Below are positions 25,453 through 34,566 of a DNA stretch of 64,000 nt, in pieces (the stretch's first letter is position 1; every line of letters begins with the position of its first letter). The DNA lies in assembly GCF_009720735.1 (NCBI RefSeq), contig NZ_WNKU01000010.1:1-64000 (forward strand), written 5' to 3'. A program made the position numbers and the translations under genes. The stretch is from Heliobacterium mobile (GTDB lineage Bacteria; Bacillota; Desulfitobacteriia; Heliobacteriales; Heliobacteriaceae). Under the pieces are notes generated by a model. The model saw nothing but the letters and a program-made list of their open reading frames with translations, did no database searches and was not told where the DNA came from.

Positions 25453-26628
25453 TTATTGGAATCCATACATTTTCTGCATCATCTTGGTCATCATCGTAGA
25501 GAATTTACCTGAAGCTACCTCTTCTTTCGCGACGAGATCAACCCTGCGAATTTCATTGCCGCTTTGGAGGATGACCAGTTCGCCGATCTTCTGGCCTGCA
25601 CTTACAGGCGCGTCCACATAAGGTTGCAGCTCAATGCGCGATTCGATACCTTTCTCTTTCCCTCGTTCCACTAAAATTCCCGGTGTTCCCCGCGGTATTG
25701 CAGAGACGGTTTCTTTCTCTCCCTTACCTACCGGAACGTTGCCGAGCACTTCACCGGCTTTGGCTACCGATCTATAGGTGTAGCGAGCAAAACCGTAGTT
25801 ATACAGCTTCATCGATTCTTTGAAGTGTCCCCGTATTTCCGGTACACCAAAAACCGCGGCTACGAATCGCAAGCCCTCTCGTTCGACTGTAGACACGAGA
25901 CAGTACTTTGCTTCACTCGTCCAACCAGTCTTAAAACCATCTGACCCGGGATACCACCAGAGGAGCTTGTTGTGGTTGTCTAACAGCATGGGCTTTGCGC
26001 TGTCAGGACGAATTTTATAGTGTTTGATGGAGAAAAATTCACGCACTTTTGGGTATTTCAAGGCTTCCCGGGCGACGGTAGCCATATCGTACGCCGAGGT
26101 GTAGTGGTTTTCTGCCGGCAACCCGTGTGGGTTCGCGAAATGGGTGTTCTGCAAACCCAGCGATTCGGCCTTTTTATTCATCTCTTCCACGAAAGCCTCA
26201 TAGGAACCGCTCAAGTGTTCGGCCACAGCCACACAGGCATCATTGGCCGACTGGACGGCGATAGAAGCGAGGAGGTCCTTCATGGACATCTCTTCACCCG
26301 GTTCGAGGTAGATTTGGGAACCGCCCATTTCGTAAGCTCGTTGGCTGGTAACCACTCTGTCTTCTAAGCTGATTCGCCCTTGTTCCAAGGCTTCCACAGC
26401 GATCAACATGGTCATCAGCTTGGTCACACTAGCTGGGGCAACCCGTTTATGAGGATTCTTCTCAAAGAGTACCGTACCTGTCGTCGGATCCATGAGGACG
26501 GCCGAATCAGCCTCCGTCTGCAGCGGTGCCGGAGTTGGAGTAGGAGCCGCCCAGGCTCGCATGGGAAGTACATTAAAAAGAACAAGGAAGGCAACAAAGA
26601 CCGGAAGCCCTTTCCAACATCGATGCAA
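25453..26628 (-). CDS. dacF: D-alanyl-D-alanine carboxypeptidase, DacF type
   Basis: 391 residues with a signal peptide ending near AWAAP. The penicillin-binding motifs are PASVTKLM (SxxK), SANDACVAVAE (SxN) and GFKTGWTSEA (KTG), followed by the C-terminal beta domain of PBP5-type enzymes. It trims D-Ala from peptidoglycan. Placement immediately upstream of spoIIAA matches the B. subtilis dacF-spoIIAA order. The start is TTG with GGGGG eight bases upstream. Confidence 0.92.
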   Translation of the reverse strand: MHRCWKGLPVFVAFLVLFNVLPMRAWAAPTPTPAPLQTEADSAVLMDPTTGTVLFEKNPHKRVAPASVTKLMTMLIAVEALEQGRISLEDRVVTSQRAYEMGGSQIYLEPGEEMSMKDLLASIAVQSANDACVAVAEHLSGSYEAFVEEMNKKAESLGLQNTHFANPHGLPAENHYTSAYDMATVAREALKYPKVREFFSIKHYKIRPDSAKPMLLDNHNKLLWWYPGSDGFKTGWTSEAKYCLVSTVEREGLRFVAAVFGVPEIRGHFKESMKLYNYGFARYTYRSVAKAGEVLGNVPVGKGEKETVSAIPRGTPGILVERGKEKGIESRIELQPYVDAPVSAGQKIGELVILQSGNEIRRVDLVAKEEVASGKFSTMMTKMMQKMYGFQ

Positions 26629-26771
26629 TGCCTATTCCCCCTCTATCTGTTTCCGTCTGCTGGTCAGTATCAGTATTTCCTGAGGGGGATAGGGTCATTC
26701 TGGCAGTCGCTTCGTATTCGTTTCCGATGACGTTGGTCTTTTCATCTTCTACCAGTTCTGGAATAGCTGCA

Positions 26772-27260
26772 TCAGGGTTGGAAAGAAGCTCGACGACCGA
26801 AGCCGAGGCGGCTGTTGTCGGTGATCCATAGTTCTTGTGCGCTAAACTGGTATAGTTCGTTTTTTTGAAGGCTTTTGAGCAACCTCGGTTCTTGAAGAAA
26901 CCTGGCGAAGAAGGAAAATCGCAGCCCGAACGCAGTCATTACCCGAGCACGGTCACCTCTGCCGGTGACTCGCTTGAGACACCCCTTCATTTGCAACCCC
27001 CGAATGTGTCTGTAATCGTCAGGGTCGTTGTAAATGGCGGCACTTGCCGGGACCGATTGGTCTTCCTCTGTAAGGGAGAGGACTGAGGCATGACGGGAGG
27101 CAGGATCGGAGAAAAAGTAAAAATGAAAATCCTTATGCACGTAGTAGACCGGTGCCAGCCAGGGAAATCCCTCGCCGTCGACAATCGCCAAAGTCATGGC
27201 GTTATGTTGATCGATGATGGCCTCGGCAAGCTGTCGGTGAGTCATTTCTTGCTCTTTCAC
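26772..27260 (-). CDS. Pyridoxamine 5'-phosphate oxidase-like flavin-binding protein
   Basis: 162 residues of the split-barrel FMN-binding type: residues MTLAIVDGEGFPWLAPVYYV and FYFFSDPASRHASVL fit the fold, and the middle is typical of general-stress or unknown pyridox_oxidase-like proteins. It starts at GTG 27260 with GGAG seven bases upstream, one base after the pdp stop; ATG 27245 is an alternative. Cofactor and substrate are unknown. It is probably the last gene of the xerD-deoB-pdp unit. Confidence 0.7.
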   Translation of the reverse strand: MKEQEMTHRQLAEAIIDQHNAMTLAIVDGEGFPWLAPVYYVHKDFHFYFFSDPASRHASVLSLTEEDQSVPASAAIYNDPDDYRHIRGLQMKGCLKRVTGRGDRARVMTAFGLRFSFFARFLQEPRLLKSLQKNELYQFSAQELWITDNSRLGFGRRASFQP

Positions 27261-27261
27261 T

Positions 27262-28602
27262 TCACTGCTCCGGCCGAACCTCACCAAGGATGAGCGGGAG
27301 TATAGGCACCTGAGCACTTCCTACGGAAATGGTATAGGCGCTACGAACTAGTTGCTTTGCTTCGTCACGGCCGCGGTCATTGGCAAAAATCTCGGCCAGC
27401 ACGTCACCAGGCTCTATCGGATCACCGATACGCTTATGGATGACGACACCGACGGCGGGATCGACGGCATCTTCTTTTTTACTGCGCCCGGCACCGAGCA
27501 GTGCTGCCGCTTGGCCGATGATCAACCCGTCTAAGGATGTGACGACACCCGCTTTTTCGGCTCGTACCGGCTCTCGATAGGTGCTGCGCGGCAGGATTTC
27601 CTCCGGGTTTTCGGCGACTCGTCCGTCACCGCCTTGCGCCTCGACAAACAAACGGAACCGCGCTAGAGCTTCGCCGGAGCTCAGCTTCTCCTCCGCTAGT
27701 ACCATCGCTTCCTCTACACTGCTCGCCTTACCAGCCATCCAGGCGAGACGGGCGGCCAGTTCCAGGGTAACCTTTTTTAATTCCGCTGAAACAGGTCCAA
27801 AGCCGCAATCGCTTTGATTAGCCAGAGTGGCTACCGCTTCGGCTACCTCTAGGGCATTGCCGACCGCGTTGCCTAAGGGCTGTTCCATCGATGTGAGCAA
27901 GGCCATCGTGCGACGGCCTAATCGACTGCCGATATCTACCATCGCCTGAGCCAGTTTTAAGGCCTCTTCTTTTGTCTTCATAAAAGCGGCTCGGCCGACT
28001 TTGACATCAAGCAGGATGGCATCGGCGCCCGAGGCCAGTTTTTTGCTCATGACACTGGAAGCGATGAGCGGTATCGATTCAACCGTTGCCGTGACGTCCC
28101 GTAAAGCGTAGAGCTTTTTATCAGCCGGTACCAGATTCGCCGTCTGCCCGGCTACGGCGATACCGATACGTTGTACCTGATCGATGAATTCATCCGTTGA
28201 CAGGCCCACCTTCATGGCCGGGATACTTTCTAGTTTGTCCAGGGTTCCTCCCGTATGGCCGAGTCCACGCCCAGACATTTTAGCCACGGGAAGCGCCATC
28301 GCTGACAGGAGCGGAGCCAGGATCAAGGTGGTCGTATCACCGACACCGCCGGTGCTGTGCTTATCGACCTTCACACCGTCAATCGCCGACAAGTCCATCT
28401 GTTCTCCCGATGTGACCATCGCTTCGGTGAGAGCCGCCGTTTCTTGGACGTTCATGCCCTTTAGATAGACGGCCATAGACCAAGCTGCAGCTTGGTAGTC
28501 GGGAATATCTCCTTGGGCATAGCCATGGATGAAAGCACGGATCTCTTCCCCTGTCAGTGCCTGCCCATCCCGCTTTTTGGCGATGATATCATAAGCCCGC
28601 AT
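27262..28602 (-). CDS. pdp: Pyrimidine-nucleoside phosphorylase
   Basis: 446 residues. The phosphate-binding loop KHSTGGVGDT near residue 80 and KMSGRGLGHTGGTLDK are the family signature, and ASSVMSKKLASGADAILLDVKVG is also conserved. It cleaves uridine, thymidine or deoxyuridine with phosphate. It lies 14 bases downstream of deoB, whose enzyme handles the pentose 1-phosphate released. Confidence 0.94.
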   Translation of the reverse strand: MRAYDIIAKKRDGQALTGEEIRAFIHGYAQGDIPDYQAAAWSMAVYLKGMNVQETAALTEAMVTSGEQMDLSAIDGVKVDKHSTGGVGDTTTLILAPLLSAMALPVAKMSGRGLGHTGGTLDKLESIPAMKVGLSTDEFIDQVQRIGIAVAGQTANLVPADKKLYALRDVTATVESIPLIASSVMSKKLASGADAILLDVKVGRAAFMKTKEEALKLAQAMVDIGSRLGRRTMALLTSMEQPLGNAVGNALEVAEAVATLANQSDCGFGPVSAELKKVTLELAARLAWMAGKASSVEEAMVLAEEKLSSGEALARFRLFVEAQGGDGRVAENPEEILPRSTYREPVRAEKAGVVTSLDGLIIGQAAALLGAGRSKKEDAVDPAVGVVIHKRIGDPIEPGDVLAEIFANDRGRDEAKQLVRSAYTISVGSAQVPILPLILGEVRPEQ

Positions 28603-28616
28603 GAACTTCCCCCATT

Positions 28617-29780
28617 CTATTTCAGCATCGATTCACCGACACCTAAACTGAGCAAGTCGAGCCAGGCGAGGGCCGTTTCCCCTACATCGGCAAAGGTATT
28701 GCGCACAGCCAGATCGGTGCCTGCCGGAACGGCAGAACCGGCCAGAATCACAGGCACATATTCTCGCGAATGATCCGTTGAGGGGGTCGTCGGATCGCAG
28801 CCGTGATCCGCGGTCAGAATCAGCAGATCCCCCTCTTGTAAAGCATTGAGAATCTCCGGGAGCCGCTGGTCAAAAGCTTCTAGCGCCTGGGCATATTTCT
28901 CAGTATCGTTCCGGTGACCGTAGAGCATGTCGAAGTCGACCAGATTCGTCACGATCATACCTTTGTCTATATCTCTCATAAAGGACAAGGTCTGGTCGAT
29001 ACCTTCCATATTGGACTTGGTCGTCACAGGCTTCGTTATACCCTGACCCGCGTATATATCATAGATTTTTCCCACAGCAGCTACATCCTGGCCAGCCTCT
29101 TTGACAACATCAAAGATAAGCCGGCCCGGTGGTTTCAAGGAGTAATCGTGACGATTTGTCGTCCGGGTAAAGCTTCCCGGACATCCTAAAAAGGGCCGAG
29201 CGATCACTCGCCCGACCGCATGGTCACCGGTGAGGATGTCCCGGGCGATTTGGCAGTAACGGTAGAGTTCTTGTAAAGGAATGACCTCTTCGTGGGCTGC
29301 GATTTGAAAGACCGAATCGGCCGATGTGTAGACGATAGGATAGCCTGTGCTCATATGTTCGGAGCCGAGACGTTCGATGATCTCTGTTCCCGATGCGGCT
29401 ACATTGCCCAAGCATTTACGGCCGATGGCTTGCTCAAAGGCATCGAGCACTTCTCGAGGAAAGCCCTCCGGATAGGTGGGGAAGGGCTTGTCCAAGATGA
29501 CCCCGGCCAATTCCCAGTGACCTGTCGTCGTGTCCTTCCCGGGAGCCCGTTCTGCCATCTTTCCAAAGGCCCCTGTTGGACGAACCTCTGGAGGCACTCC
29601 TTCGATGGGCGCAATCCGTCCCAAACCCAAACGGCCTAAATGAGGAAGCTTCAGTCCTCCGACAGCCCGGGCGATGTTCCCTAATGTATTACTCCCTTCA
29701 TCACCATAACGACCCGCATCAGGCAGTTCCCCGATGCCCACGCTGTCCAACACGATGAGAATAACCCGTTTGTTGCGCAT
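28617..29780 (-). CDS. deoB: Phosphopentomutase
   Basis: 387 residues from ATG 29780, chosen because GAAGGGA lies seven bases upstream and it removes overlap with xer[19 protein letters not shown] at the start, [10 protein letters not shown] near 80, and [19 protein letters not shown] near the C-terminus form the alkaline-phosphatase-like metal site. It converts (deoxy)ribose 1-phosphate to 5-phosphate and works with the adjacent pdp. Same order as drm next to ripX in Bacillus. Confidence 0.95.
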   Translation of the reverse strand: MRNKRVILIVLDSVGIGELPDAGRYGDEGSNTLGNIARAVGGLKLPHLGRLGLGRIAPIEGVPPEVRPTGAFGKMAERAPGKDTTTGHWELAGVILDKPFPTYPEGFPREVLDAFEQAIGRKCLGNVAASGTEIIERLGSEHMSTGYPIVYTSADSVFQIAAHEEVIPLQELYRYCQIARDILTGDHAVGRVIARPFLGCPGSFTRTTNRHDYSLKPPGRLIFDVVKEAGQDVAAVGKIYDIYAGQGITKPVTTKSNMEGIDQTLSFMRDIDKGMIVTNLVDFDMLYGHRNDTEKYAQALEAFDQRLPEILNALQEGDLLILTADHGCDPTTPSTDHSREYVPVILAGSAVPAGTDLAVRNTFADVGETALAWLDLLSLGVGESMLK

Positions 29781-29806
29781 ATAGAATCCCTTCTTCTGCT
29801 TTTCAT

Positions 29807-30730
29807 TCATCGGGAATTGACGGGAGCCTCCTCTGCCCGCTTGTGCATACGGGCTCGAGGATGACTGCGGTCATAGACCTCCCGGATACGTCCAGTCGTA
29901 AGATGGGTGTAAATCTGAGTCGTCGATATATCGGCATGTCCCAACATTTCCTGAACTGCCCGCAAGTCGGCTCCGTTCGTCAGCAGGTGCGTCGCAAAGG
30001 AATGCCGCAGGGTGTGCGGGGTCACGTCCTTCAGGATCCCTGCTTGCTCGACATAGGCCTTTAAAATTTTCCAAAAACCTTGCCGTGTCAATGCTTTTCC
30101 TCGTTGGTTTACAAAGAGGTGTTTTTCCCCTGTCTGTCCCAGTAGCTTACCACGGCTTTTTTCCAGGTATTCCTCGATGGCTTGCCGGGCGTGACTGCCC
30201 AGGGGGACGATGCGCTCTTTAGCGCCTTTACCGACGACCCGGACGAATCCGATGTCCAGACGCACTTGGTCCAAGGTGAGTCCGACCAGTTCACTGACCC
30301 GCAGCCCGCAAGCGTACATCGTCTCCAGCATCGCCTTGTCCCGTAAACCGACGGTGGTGCGGGGGGGCGTTTCGAGCAAGGCGATGACTTCCTCCACATT
30401 GAGCACGTCCGGCAAGGGGCGATGCAGCCGTGGACCGTCGATGAGTTCAGTCGGATCTTCCTGTTGGAGGCCTTCTTCCAGCAGAAAGGCAAAAAAACCT
30501 TTGATCGCGGCCAGGCGGCGAGCCCGGGTAGCCGGGGACAACCCTCGCTTGTGGACGTGATAGAGATAGGCCACCAAATCGTTACGGTTGATTTCTTCCG
30601 AATCTTTGCTTCCCTGCGCACGCAAAAAAGCAGACAAGTCGTCCAGATCGCGACGATACGCTTCAATGGTGTTGACCGACAAGCCTCGCTCCACGGCCAA
30701 GTGGGTGAGAAATATATCTACATGCTGCAG
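29807..30730 (-). CDS. xerD: Site-specific tyrosine recombinase XerD
   Basis: 307 residues. The core-binding N-terminal domain includes [20 protein letters not shown]. The catalytic residues are visible: R in [13 protein letters not shown] in [23 protein letters not shown], the second H in [12 protein letters not shown] and the nucleophile Y in that same motif. It resolves chromosome dimers at dif. The best start is a CTG at 30730, nine bases after AAGGAGG; the first TTG (30700) would remove ten conserved residues and lacks a ribosome-binding site. Followed by deoB, as in Bacillus. Confidence 0.9.
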   Translation of the reverse strand: MQHVDIFLTHLAVERGLSVNTIEAYRRDLDDLSAFLRAQGSKDSEEINRNDLVAYLYHVHKRGLSPATRARRLAAIKGFFAFLLEEGLQQEDPTELIDGPRLHRPLPDVLNVEEVIALLETPPRTTVGLRDKAMLETMYACGLRVSELVGLTLDQVRLDIGFVRVVGKGAKERIVPLGSHARQAIEEYLEKSRGKLLGQTGEKHLFVNQRGKALTRQGFWKILKAYVEQAGILKDVTPHTLRHSFATHLLTNGADLRAVQEMLGHADISTTQIYTHLTTGRIREVYDRSHPRARMHKRAEEAPVNSR

Positions 30731-30812
30731 GGCTTTCAGCCTCCTTGTCGAAAGATCTTCGACCTGATCTGCGGGGATTCCTTCCAGCCACAGCTTCTGT
30801 GGGGCAAAAGAA

Positions 30813-30842
30813 AAGGCCGCACTTTGTCCGTTGTGCAGCCTT
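30813..30842 (-). terminator. Intrinsic terminator after the SDR gene
   Basis: On the minus strand AAGGCTGCAC pairs with GTGCGGCCTT, with one mismatch, and is followed by TTCTTTTGC. The plus strand also has a T-run, so it may work both ways. It lies between the SDR gene and xerD. Confidence 0.75.
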
Positions 30843-30910
30843 TTTTCGCCTGAAGAGAACTATGATTCTCAAGGGTTGGGTCTGATCTGATGATCCCTTG
30901 TCCTGCCGAT

Positions 30911-31636
30911 TTACCCTTTGATATACTCCCACACTTTTTCAAAAAATCGCCGTACGATGGCCACAAAAAAAGGCCAAAAACTGGGGAGAACGATGATGTC
31001 CGGCTTTCTAAAGCGACTGAGGGCAATCCTTTGGCCGATCTCTTGGGCGGTAATTCGGATCTTCAATCGGGCCTCTTCGGCGATGTCTGTCTTCAACTTG
31101 ACGGTGATCACTCGGACATCCCTGTTCTTCAATCGTTTTCTAAGGCCGTCCAAGAAGTGGGCAAAGGCATTTTTCGCTGATCCATACAGATAATTGCTGA
31201 CATTCCGATCACCGGCCCCTGACGTGACGCCGATGATAAAGCCTTTCCGTTCCTCAGACAGATAATTGGCTGCCGCCGTTAAGACCGAAACGATTCCCAG
31301 ATAGTTGATTTCGATAATCCGTTTGGCCTCCAAAAAGCGTTCTACCGCTTCGCTATGGGAACCTCGTTCGTCGAGAGCCACGACAACCCCATCGATCCCA
31401 TCCATTTCTTCGACTACGTTGGCAAAAAAGGCGGAGTGTTCATCGTATTCGGATGCATCGAAAGAGCCATAACGGACGAATGCGTTCATGCGAATCCAAA
31501 GGTCTGAAGCAATGCGGGAGATCTCCTCACTGTTCGTATCGGCCAGATACAAACTCGCTCCCTGCCGGGCGAACTCCGCTGCAGTAGCCCGGGCAATCGG
31601 TGATTGGGCGCCTAAAATCAATATTTTTTTTCTCAT
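30911..31636 (-). CDS. Short-chain dehydrogenase resembling DprE2 (2'-keto reductase)
   Basis: 241 residues, Rossmann-type SDR. The dinucleotide loop is atypical (GAQSPIARATA), as in the DprE2 group, and the catalytic YxxxK is YGSAK in NYLYGSAKNAF. A hydrophobic patch near the C-terminus (IIVLPSFWPFFVAIV) may touch the membrane. The start overlaps the oxidase stop by four bases (ATGA). The pair resembles the mycobacterial DprE1-DprE2 epimerase that makes polyprenylphosphoryl-arabinose; whether the same lipid sugar is the substrate here is unknown. Confidence 0.72.
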   Translation of the reverse strand: MRKKILILGAQSPIARATAAEFARQGASLYLADTNSEEISRIASDLWIRMNAFVRYGSFDASEYDEHSAFFANVVEEMDGIDGVVVALDERGSHSEAVERFLEAKRIIEINYLGIVSVLTAAANYLSEERKGFIIGVTSGAGDRNVSNYLYGSAKNAFAHFLDGLRKRLKNRDVRVITVKLKTDIAEEARLKIRITAQEIGQRIALSRFRKPDIIVLPSFWPFFVAIVRRFFEKVWEYIKG

Positions 31637-32967
31637 TGCTCCACCCCCGTTAGCTGCAGCCGCCGACCTAGGTGGGACATAAAGCGATTATCAGGGTCAT
31701 ACTTGTGTTTTATGCTTTTCCACAGGTAAACATCTGGGTACATCTCTTGGAACAACTCAGCGTTCATCCGGTTGTCATGGTTGAGGGAAGTCCGTCCACC
31801 GTTTTGGAGGACCCACTGGTCGAGTTCGTCTAATACCACGAGCAGCCCCGGTCGGACGGGGATATCGACGTTCAGTGCCACGCCCTTCATGGGAAAAGAC
31901 AATAAACCAACCGGCTGACAGGGGCCGCAGACGTTCAGCTTGGCTAGACAAGATACCCTTTCAAGACGGCCGATCTTTTCTAACAGTTTTACGAGGGCAT
32001 TACGGACGTGATCATGGGGAATGACACACTCGTATTGTACATAACCTTCTTTCCCGTAAAAGCGCTCTCTATGGCCGTGGCGATCGAGGCCATAAAAGAA
32101 ACGATTGCAATCGACGAGGCGATTCGGATTTCTTCGGAACATGGACCCTAGGTAATAAAGACTGTTCACCAGTTTAACGCTTTTTCTGTGCCAAAGGAAT
32201 TCAGGCAGAGAACAGGGAAAACAAGCGGCTTTTTCCGGTTCTAGAATCAAGGGAGTGTTTTTCATTTCCGGCGGAAGCTGTTCCACCACAGCATGACTGG
32301 CTTGGATAACGATCCCTCGACCCAAGTCGCTGCCTCCAGCCGTACAGTCAATCCAAGCTGTCACATATTCATCACTTTCATCGGCTTGAAGCAGACGGCC
32401 TAAGAGCTGATCTAAATCACGTGCTCTTTCGTAATTGACGCTCATATAGGCCGTAGGAACTTTTCGAAGACCTAGATCGATCGTGAGGATAATACCCGTC
32501 AACCCCATGCCGCCAACGGTAGCGCTGAAGAGATCGGCATTTTCCTCGCGGGAACAATAGACGATTTCCCCAGAAGCGACCATAACTTCAAGTCCTGTTA
32601 CATATTCGGAGAGACATCCGCTCTTATGGTGGTTATTCCCGTGGGTATCGGCCGCGACCATACCGCCTAATGTCGCCTGTTTTGTATCTGCAGTGACGGG
32701 AAGAAACCAGCCTTGCGGCAAAAAGATGTCCATAATTTCTTTGATGGTTACGCCGGCTTCACATCGAAGCGTACCGGTCACTTTATTGAAATTCAGGAAT
32801 CGATTCATCCGGTCCATAAGTACCAGTGTACCTTTGCTGTTCTGCCGGGCTTCTCCGTTGCGAAGGCTTGTCCCTCTGCCCAGGAGGGACCCATCGCCCT
32901 CCTGCAGCAATCGACTGATTTCGGCCTTAGTATCGGGCCGGCTCCATTGGCAAGAATCGGTTGTCAT
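31633..32967 (-). CDS. FAD-linked oxidase resembling DprE1
   Basis: 444 residues from ATG 32967, which overlaps the previous stop (ATGA) and has GGAG eight bases upstream. The FAD-binding segment has GDGSLLGRGTSLRNG and TLGGMVAADTHGNNHHKSG, closely like the DprE1 motif with its GxxxxHGKNHH core. The C-terminal half has the substrate-binding cap (KLNVCGPCQPVG and SLNHDNRMN). In DprE1 this enzyme oxidises the 2' hydroxyl of polyprenylphosphoryl-ribose. Partner SDR directly downstream. Confidence 0.78.
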   Translation of the reverse strand: MTTDSCQWSRPDTKAEISRLLQEGDGSLLGRGTSLRNGEARQNSKGTLVLMDRMNRFLNFNKVTGTLRCEAGVTIKEIMDIFLPQGWFLPVTADTKQATLGGMVAADTHGNNHHKSGCLSEYVTGLEVMVASGEIVYCSREENADLFSATVGGMGLTGIILTIDLGLRKVPTAYMSVNYERARDLDQLLGRLLQADESDEYVTAWIDCTAGGSDLGRGIVIQASHAVVEQLPPEMKNTPLILEPEKAACFPCSLPEFLWHRKSVKLVNSLYYLGSMFRRNPNRLVDCNRFFYGLDRHGHRERFYGKEGYVQYECVIPHDHVRNALVKLLEKIGRLERVSCLAKLNVCGPCQPVGLLSFPMKGVALNVDIPVRPGLLVVLDELDQWVLQNGGRTSLNHDNRMNAELFQEMYPDVYLWKSIKHKYDPDNRFMSHLGRRLQLTGVEQ

Positions 32968-33197
32968 GGTTTCTTCTCCGTCCACTCCTTCCATTTGATT
33001 ACAAATTGATCTAAAAGCTGCGGTTCTTCGACCCGCAACGGCTGTCCCGTGGGCCGTTCTTCTTTCGGTACGGCTGCATAGCGCTCGTTAATGGTAAACA
33101 AAGATGGGATCAAGAGAGCCAGGACGAGCAACACTACCAGCAGCCGTACAAATGTCCGGAGCCGACGCTGAACTTTGGTGATCATCACAAAGAGCAA
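32964..33197 (-). CDS. Small single-span membrane protein upstream of the DprE1-like gene
   Basis: 77 residues: basic N-terminus (KVQRRLRTFVR), one transmembrane segment (LLVVLLVLALLIPSLF) and a short polar domain outside (NERYAAVPKEERP). The start is TTG with GGGAGGG seven bases upstream. Its stop overlaps the oxidase start, so the three genes are translationally coupled. I do not recognise a family. A membrane anchor or assembly factor for the DprE-like pair is only a guess. Confidence 0.72.
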   Translation of the reverse strand: MLFVMITKVQRRLRTFVRLLVVLLVLALLIPSLFTINERYAAVPKEERPTGQPLRVEEPQLLDQFVIKWKEWTEKKP

Positions 33198-33339
33198 GTC
33201 TCATCCCTCCCGACTAATAAAATTTTATGTAAACAAAAACCAGGCTAGAATATAATTCTATATTTTTCCAAATATTTTTTGCTTAGACCTTTTTTCTCTT
33301 GGTCAAACTAAGTCCGATTAATGTCGAAAGGAGGAATTT

Positions 33340-33564
33340 ATGATGGCTCGTCGTCGTAATTATATCGTCGCCCGTTCCTTGTCAAATGCAAATGCGCTTA
33401 ACGCCACTCCTGTCAACGCTACTCCTGTCCATACGACCGGAAATCAATTTTCGCAGAGTGTAGCCAATACTCTTCCCGACTATGGCGCCCCCAATATGCA
33501 ATCCGGTGGGACCGGCCTATACGGCAGCATTCGCCCTTCTTATGAGATCTACCCTGGAGAATAA
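33340..33564 (+). CDS. Small Asn/Ala/Thr-rich protein, unknown function
   Basis: 74 residues on the plus strand with a strong AAAGGAGG six bases before ATG 33340 and a terminator 22 bases after the stop, so it is convincingly a gene. It begins MMARRRNYIVARS and has short repeats (NATPVNATPV), then Gly/Ser/Tyr-rich sequence. It is hydrophilic without signal or membrane segment. The composition recalls small coat or spore-associated proteins, but that is inference. The upstream region holds an inverted repeat TAGAAT-ATA-ATTCTA (33246-33260) that includes a TATAAT. Confidence 0.7.
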   Translation: MMARRRNYIVARSLSNANALNATPVNATPVHTTGNQFSQSVANTLPDYGAPNMQSGGTGLYGSIRPSYEIYPGE

Positions 33565-33585
33565 AATAGCGACTCCAAAAAAGAA

Positions 33586-33620
33586 ACCACCGATAAGGAG
33601 AATTTTTCCCTTTCGGTGGT
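33586..33620. terminator. Bidirectional terminator between the 74-aa gene and spoIIM
   Basis: ACCACCGA/TCGGTGGT stem with flanking T-runs on both strands (CTCTTTTTG on plus, TTTCTTTTTT on minus). It serves the convergent genes on either side. Confidence 0.85.
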
Positions 33621-33703
33621 CTCTTTTTGTCCATATCGTTGTATGGAGGCCTCACAGAAACTGAGGGTACGTAACCTGTAACCCGCATTAACCCTATACC
33701 CTA

Positions 33704-34306
33704 TTAACTATAAAAAATACGCAACAACCCCGGCGTTACGTACGCGTCAATCAATCCTGCCGCCGTTGCGAGCACCATCACGCCGGCACCAGCGCCGGCA
33801 TAAAGGAGCAAGGCTTGGCTTAAGGAAACGGGGCTGCGCTGACGACCCTTAACCAGCCATAACGTGAAGGCCAGGGCCATGACGCCGGCGAAGATCAGCG
33901 CCGGAAGGAAGACTAAACTGGATGGAACAAGGGTGAGTAAAACCACAAAAATCCCGTCCGTTGGCCGAGTTAAGATCAGAAAGCCCACGGCAAAACCGAG
34001 AACAAAGCCACGGAAATAAAGAAAGGCCGCGATAAAAGGCAGTCCTAACACGGTTAACCCCAGAAAAAGTATGAGACCAATCGCTTTCAGGTTTTGCGTC
34101 ACCGCAAGGGAAAGGAGTGAGGAATAGTCGACACCGGTCCTGGCACTTTGAAAGGCGCTGATCACACGGGTTTGCAACTCTTCAGCCTGTCCCGGCGGCA
34201 ATATTTTTGAGGCTATGGCGCCTGAAGCAATCCCGACCGCGATAATGGCGATGACGACAATATACAAAGCCCAGTGACTATGTAAGTGCCGGCGTCCCGC
34301 CGACAT
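33704..34306 (-). CDS. spoIIM: Stage II sporulation protein M
   Basis: 200 residues from ATG 34306, with AAGGAGG just upstream; longer frames from 34396 lack support. About five membrane segments, ending with LIDAYVTPGLLRIF, which is a conserved end of the SpoIIM/DUF95 family; NLKAIGLILFLGLTVLGLPF is the central motif. In Bacillus SpoIIM is part of the SpoIIDMP complex that drives engulfment. Located close to xerD/deoB as in Bacillus. Confidence 0.9.
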   Translation of the reverse strand: MSAGRRHLHSHWALYIVVIAIIAVGIASGAIASKILPPGQAEELQTRVISAFQSARTGVDYSSLLSLAVTQNLKAIGLILFLGLTVLGLPFIAAFLYFRGFVLGFAVGFLILTRPTDGIFVVLLTLVPSSLVFLPALIFAGVMALAFTLWLVKGRQRSPVSLSQALLLYAGAGAGVMVLATAAGLIDAYVTPGLLRIFYS

Positions 34307-34463
34307 GTACCCTCCTTGCAGCATAAGCACCACGAAACAGCCTTCCTTCCCCTTTAGAACTGGATACTTATGCATATGCAAAAGAAAAGGAGCCATTACA
34401 AAATTTGATTGCTTCAGGCCGATTTCTGCTTATCAGTGCATCTGTAAAAAAGATAGTTTTCGC

Positions 34464-34492
34464 TTGCACTTTTTCAATTAGCATGCTACCAT
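34464..34492 (+). promoter_or_regulatory. Plus-strand promoter with extended -10
   Basis: TTGCAC (34464-34469), a 17-base spacer and TACCAT (34487-34492), with TG one base before the -10 (TGCTACCAT). It points away from spoIIM towards a strong terminator 40 bases on, with no credible gene between. Confidence 0.5.
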
Positions 34493-34498
34493 TAAGTT

Positions 34499-34566
34499 AC
34501 TCCCTATGGAACTGGAAGCACTTCCTACGCTTCCCCCCAAACAAACCTGTTTGGGGGATTTTTTTA
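34499..34566 (+). ncRNA. Candidate small RNA (about 70 nt)
   Basis: A short unit between a plus-strand promoter and a strong plus-strand terminator (34534-34565). The predicted RNA has an upstream hairpin GGAAG/CTTCC and the terminator stem CCCCCAAACA/TGTTTGGGGG. A 61-codon frame that overlaps it has no ribosome-binding site. The terminator cannot serve the minus-strand gene at 34564, because no T-run follows on that strand. Confidence 0.4.
34534..34565 (+). terminator. Strong plus-strand intrinsic terminator
   Basis: Perfect 10-bp stem CCCCCAAACA/TGTTTGGGGG with AACC loop, then ATTTTTTT. Only the plus strand has the T-run. Confidence 0.85.
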
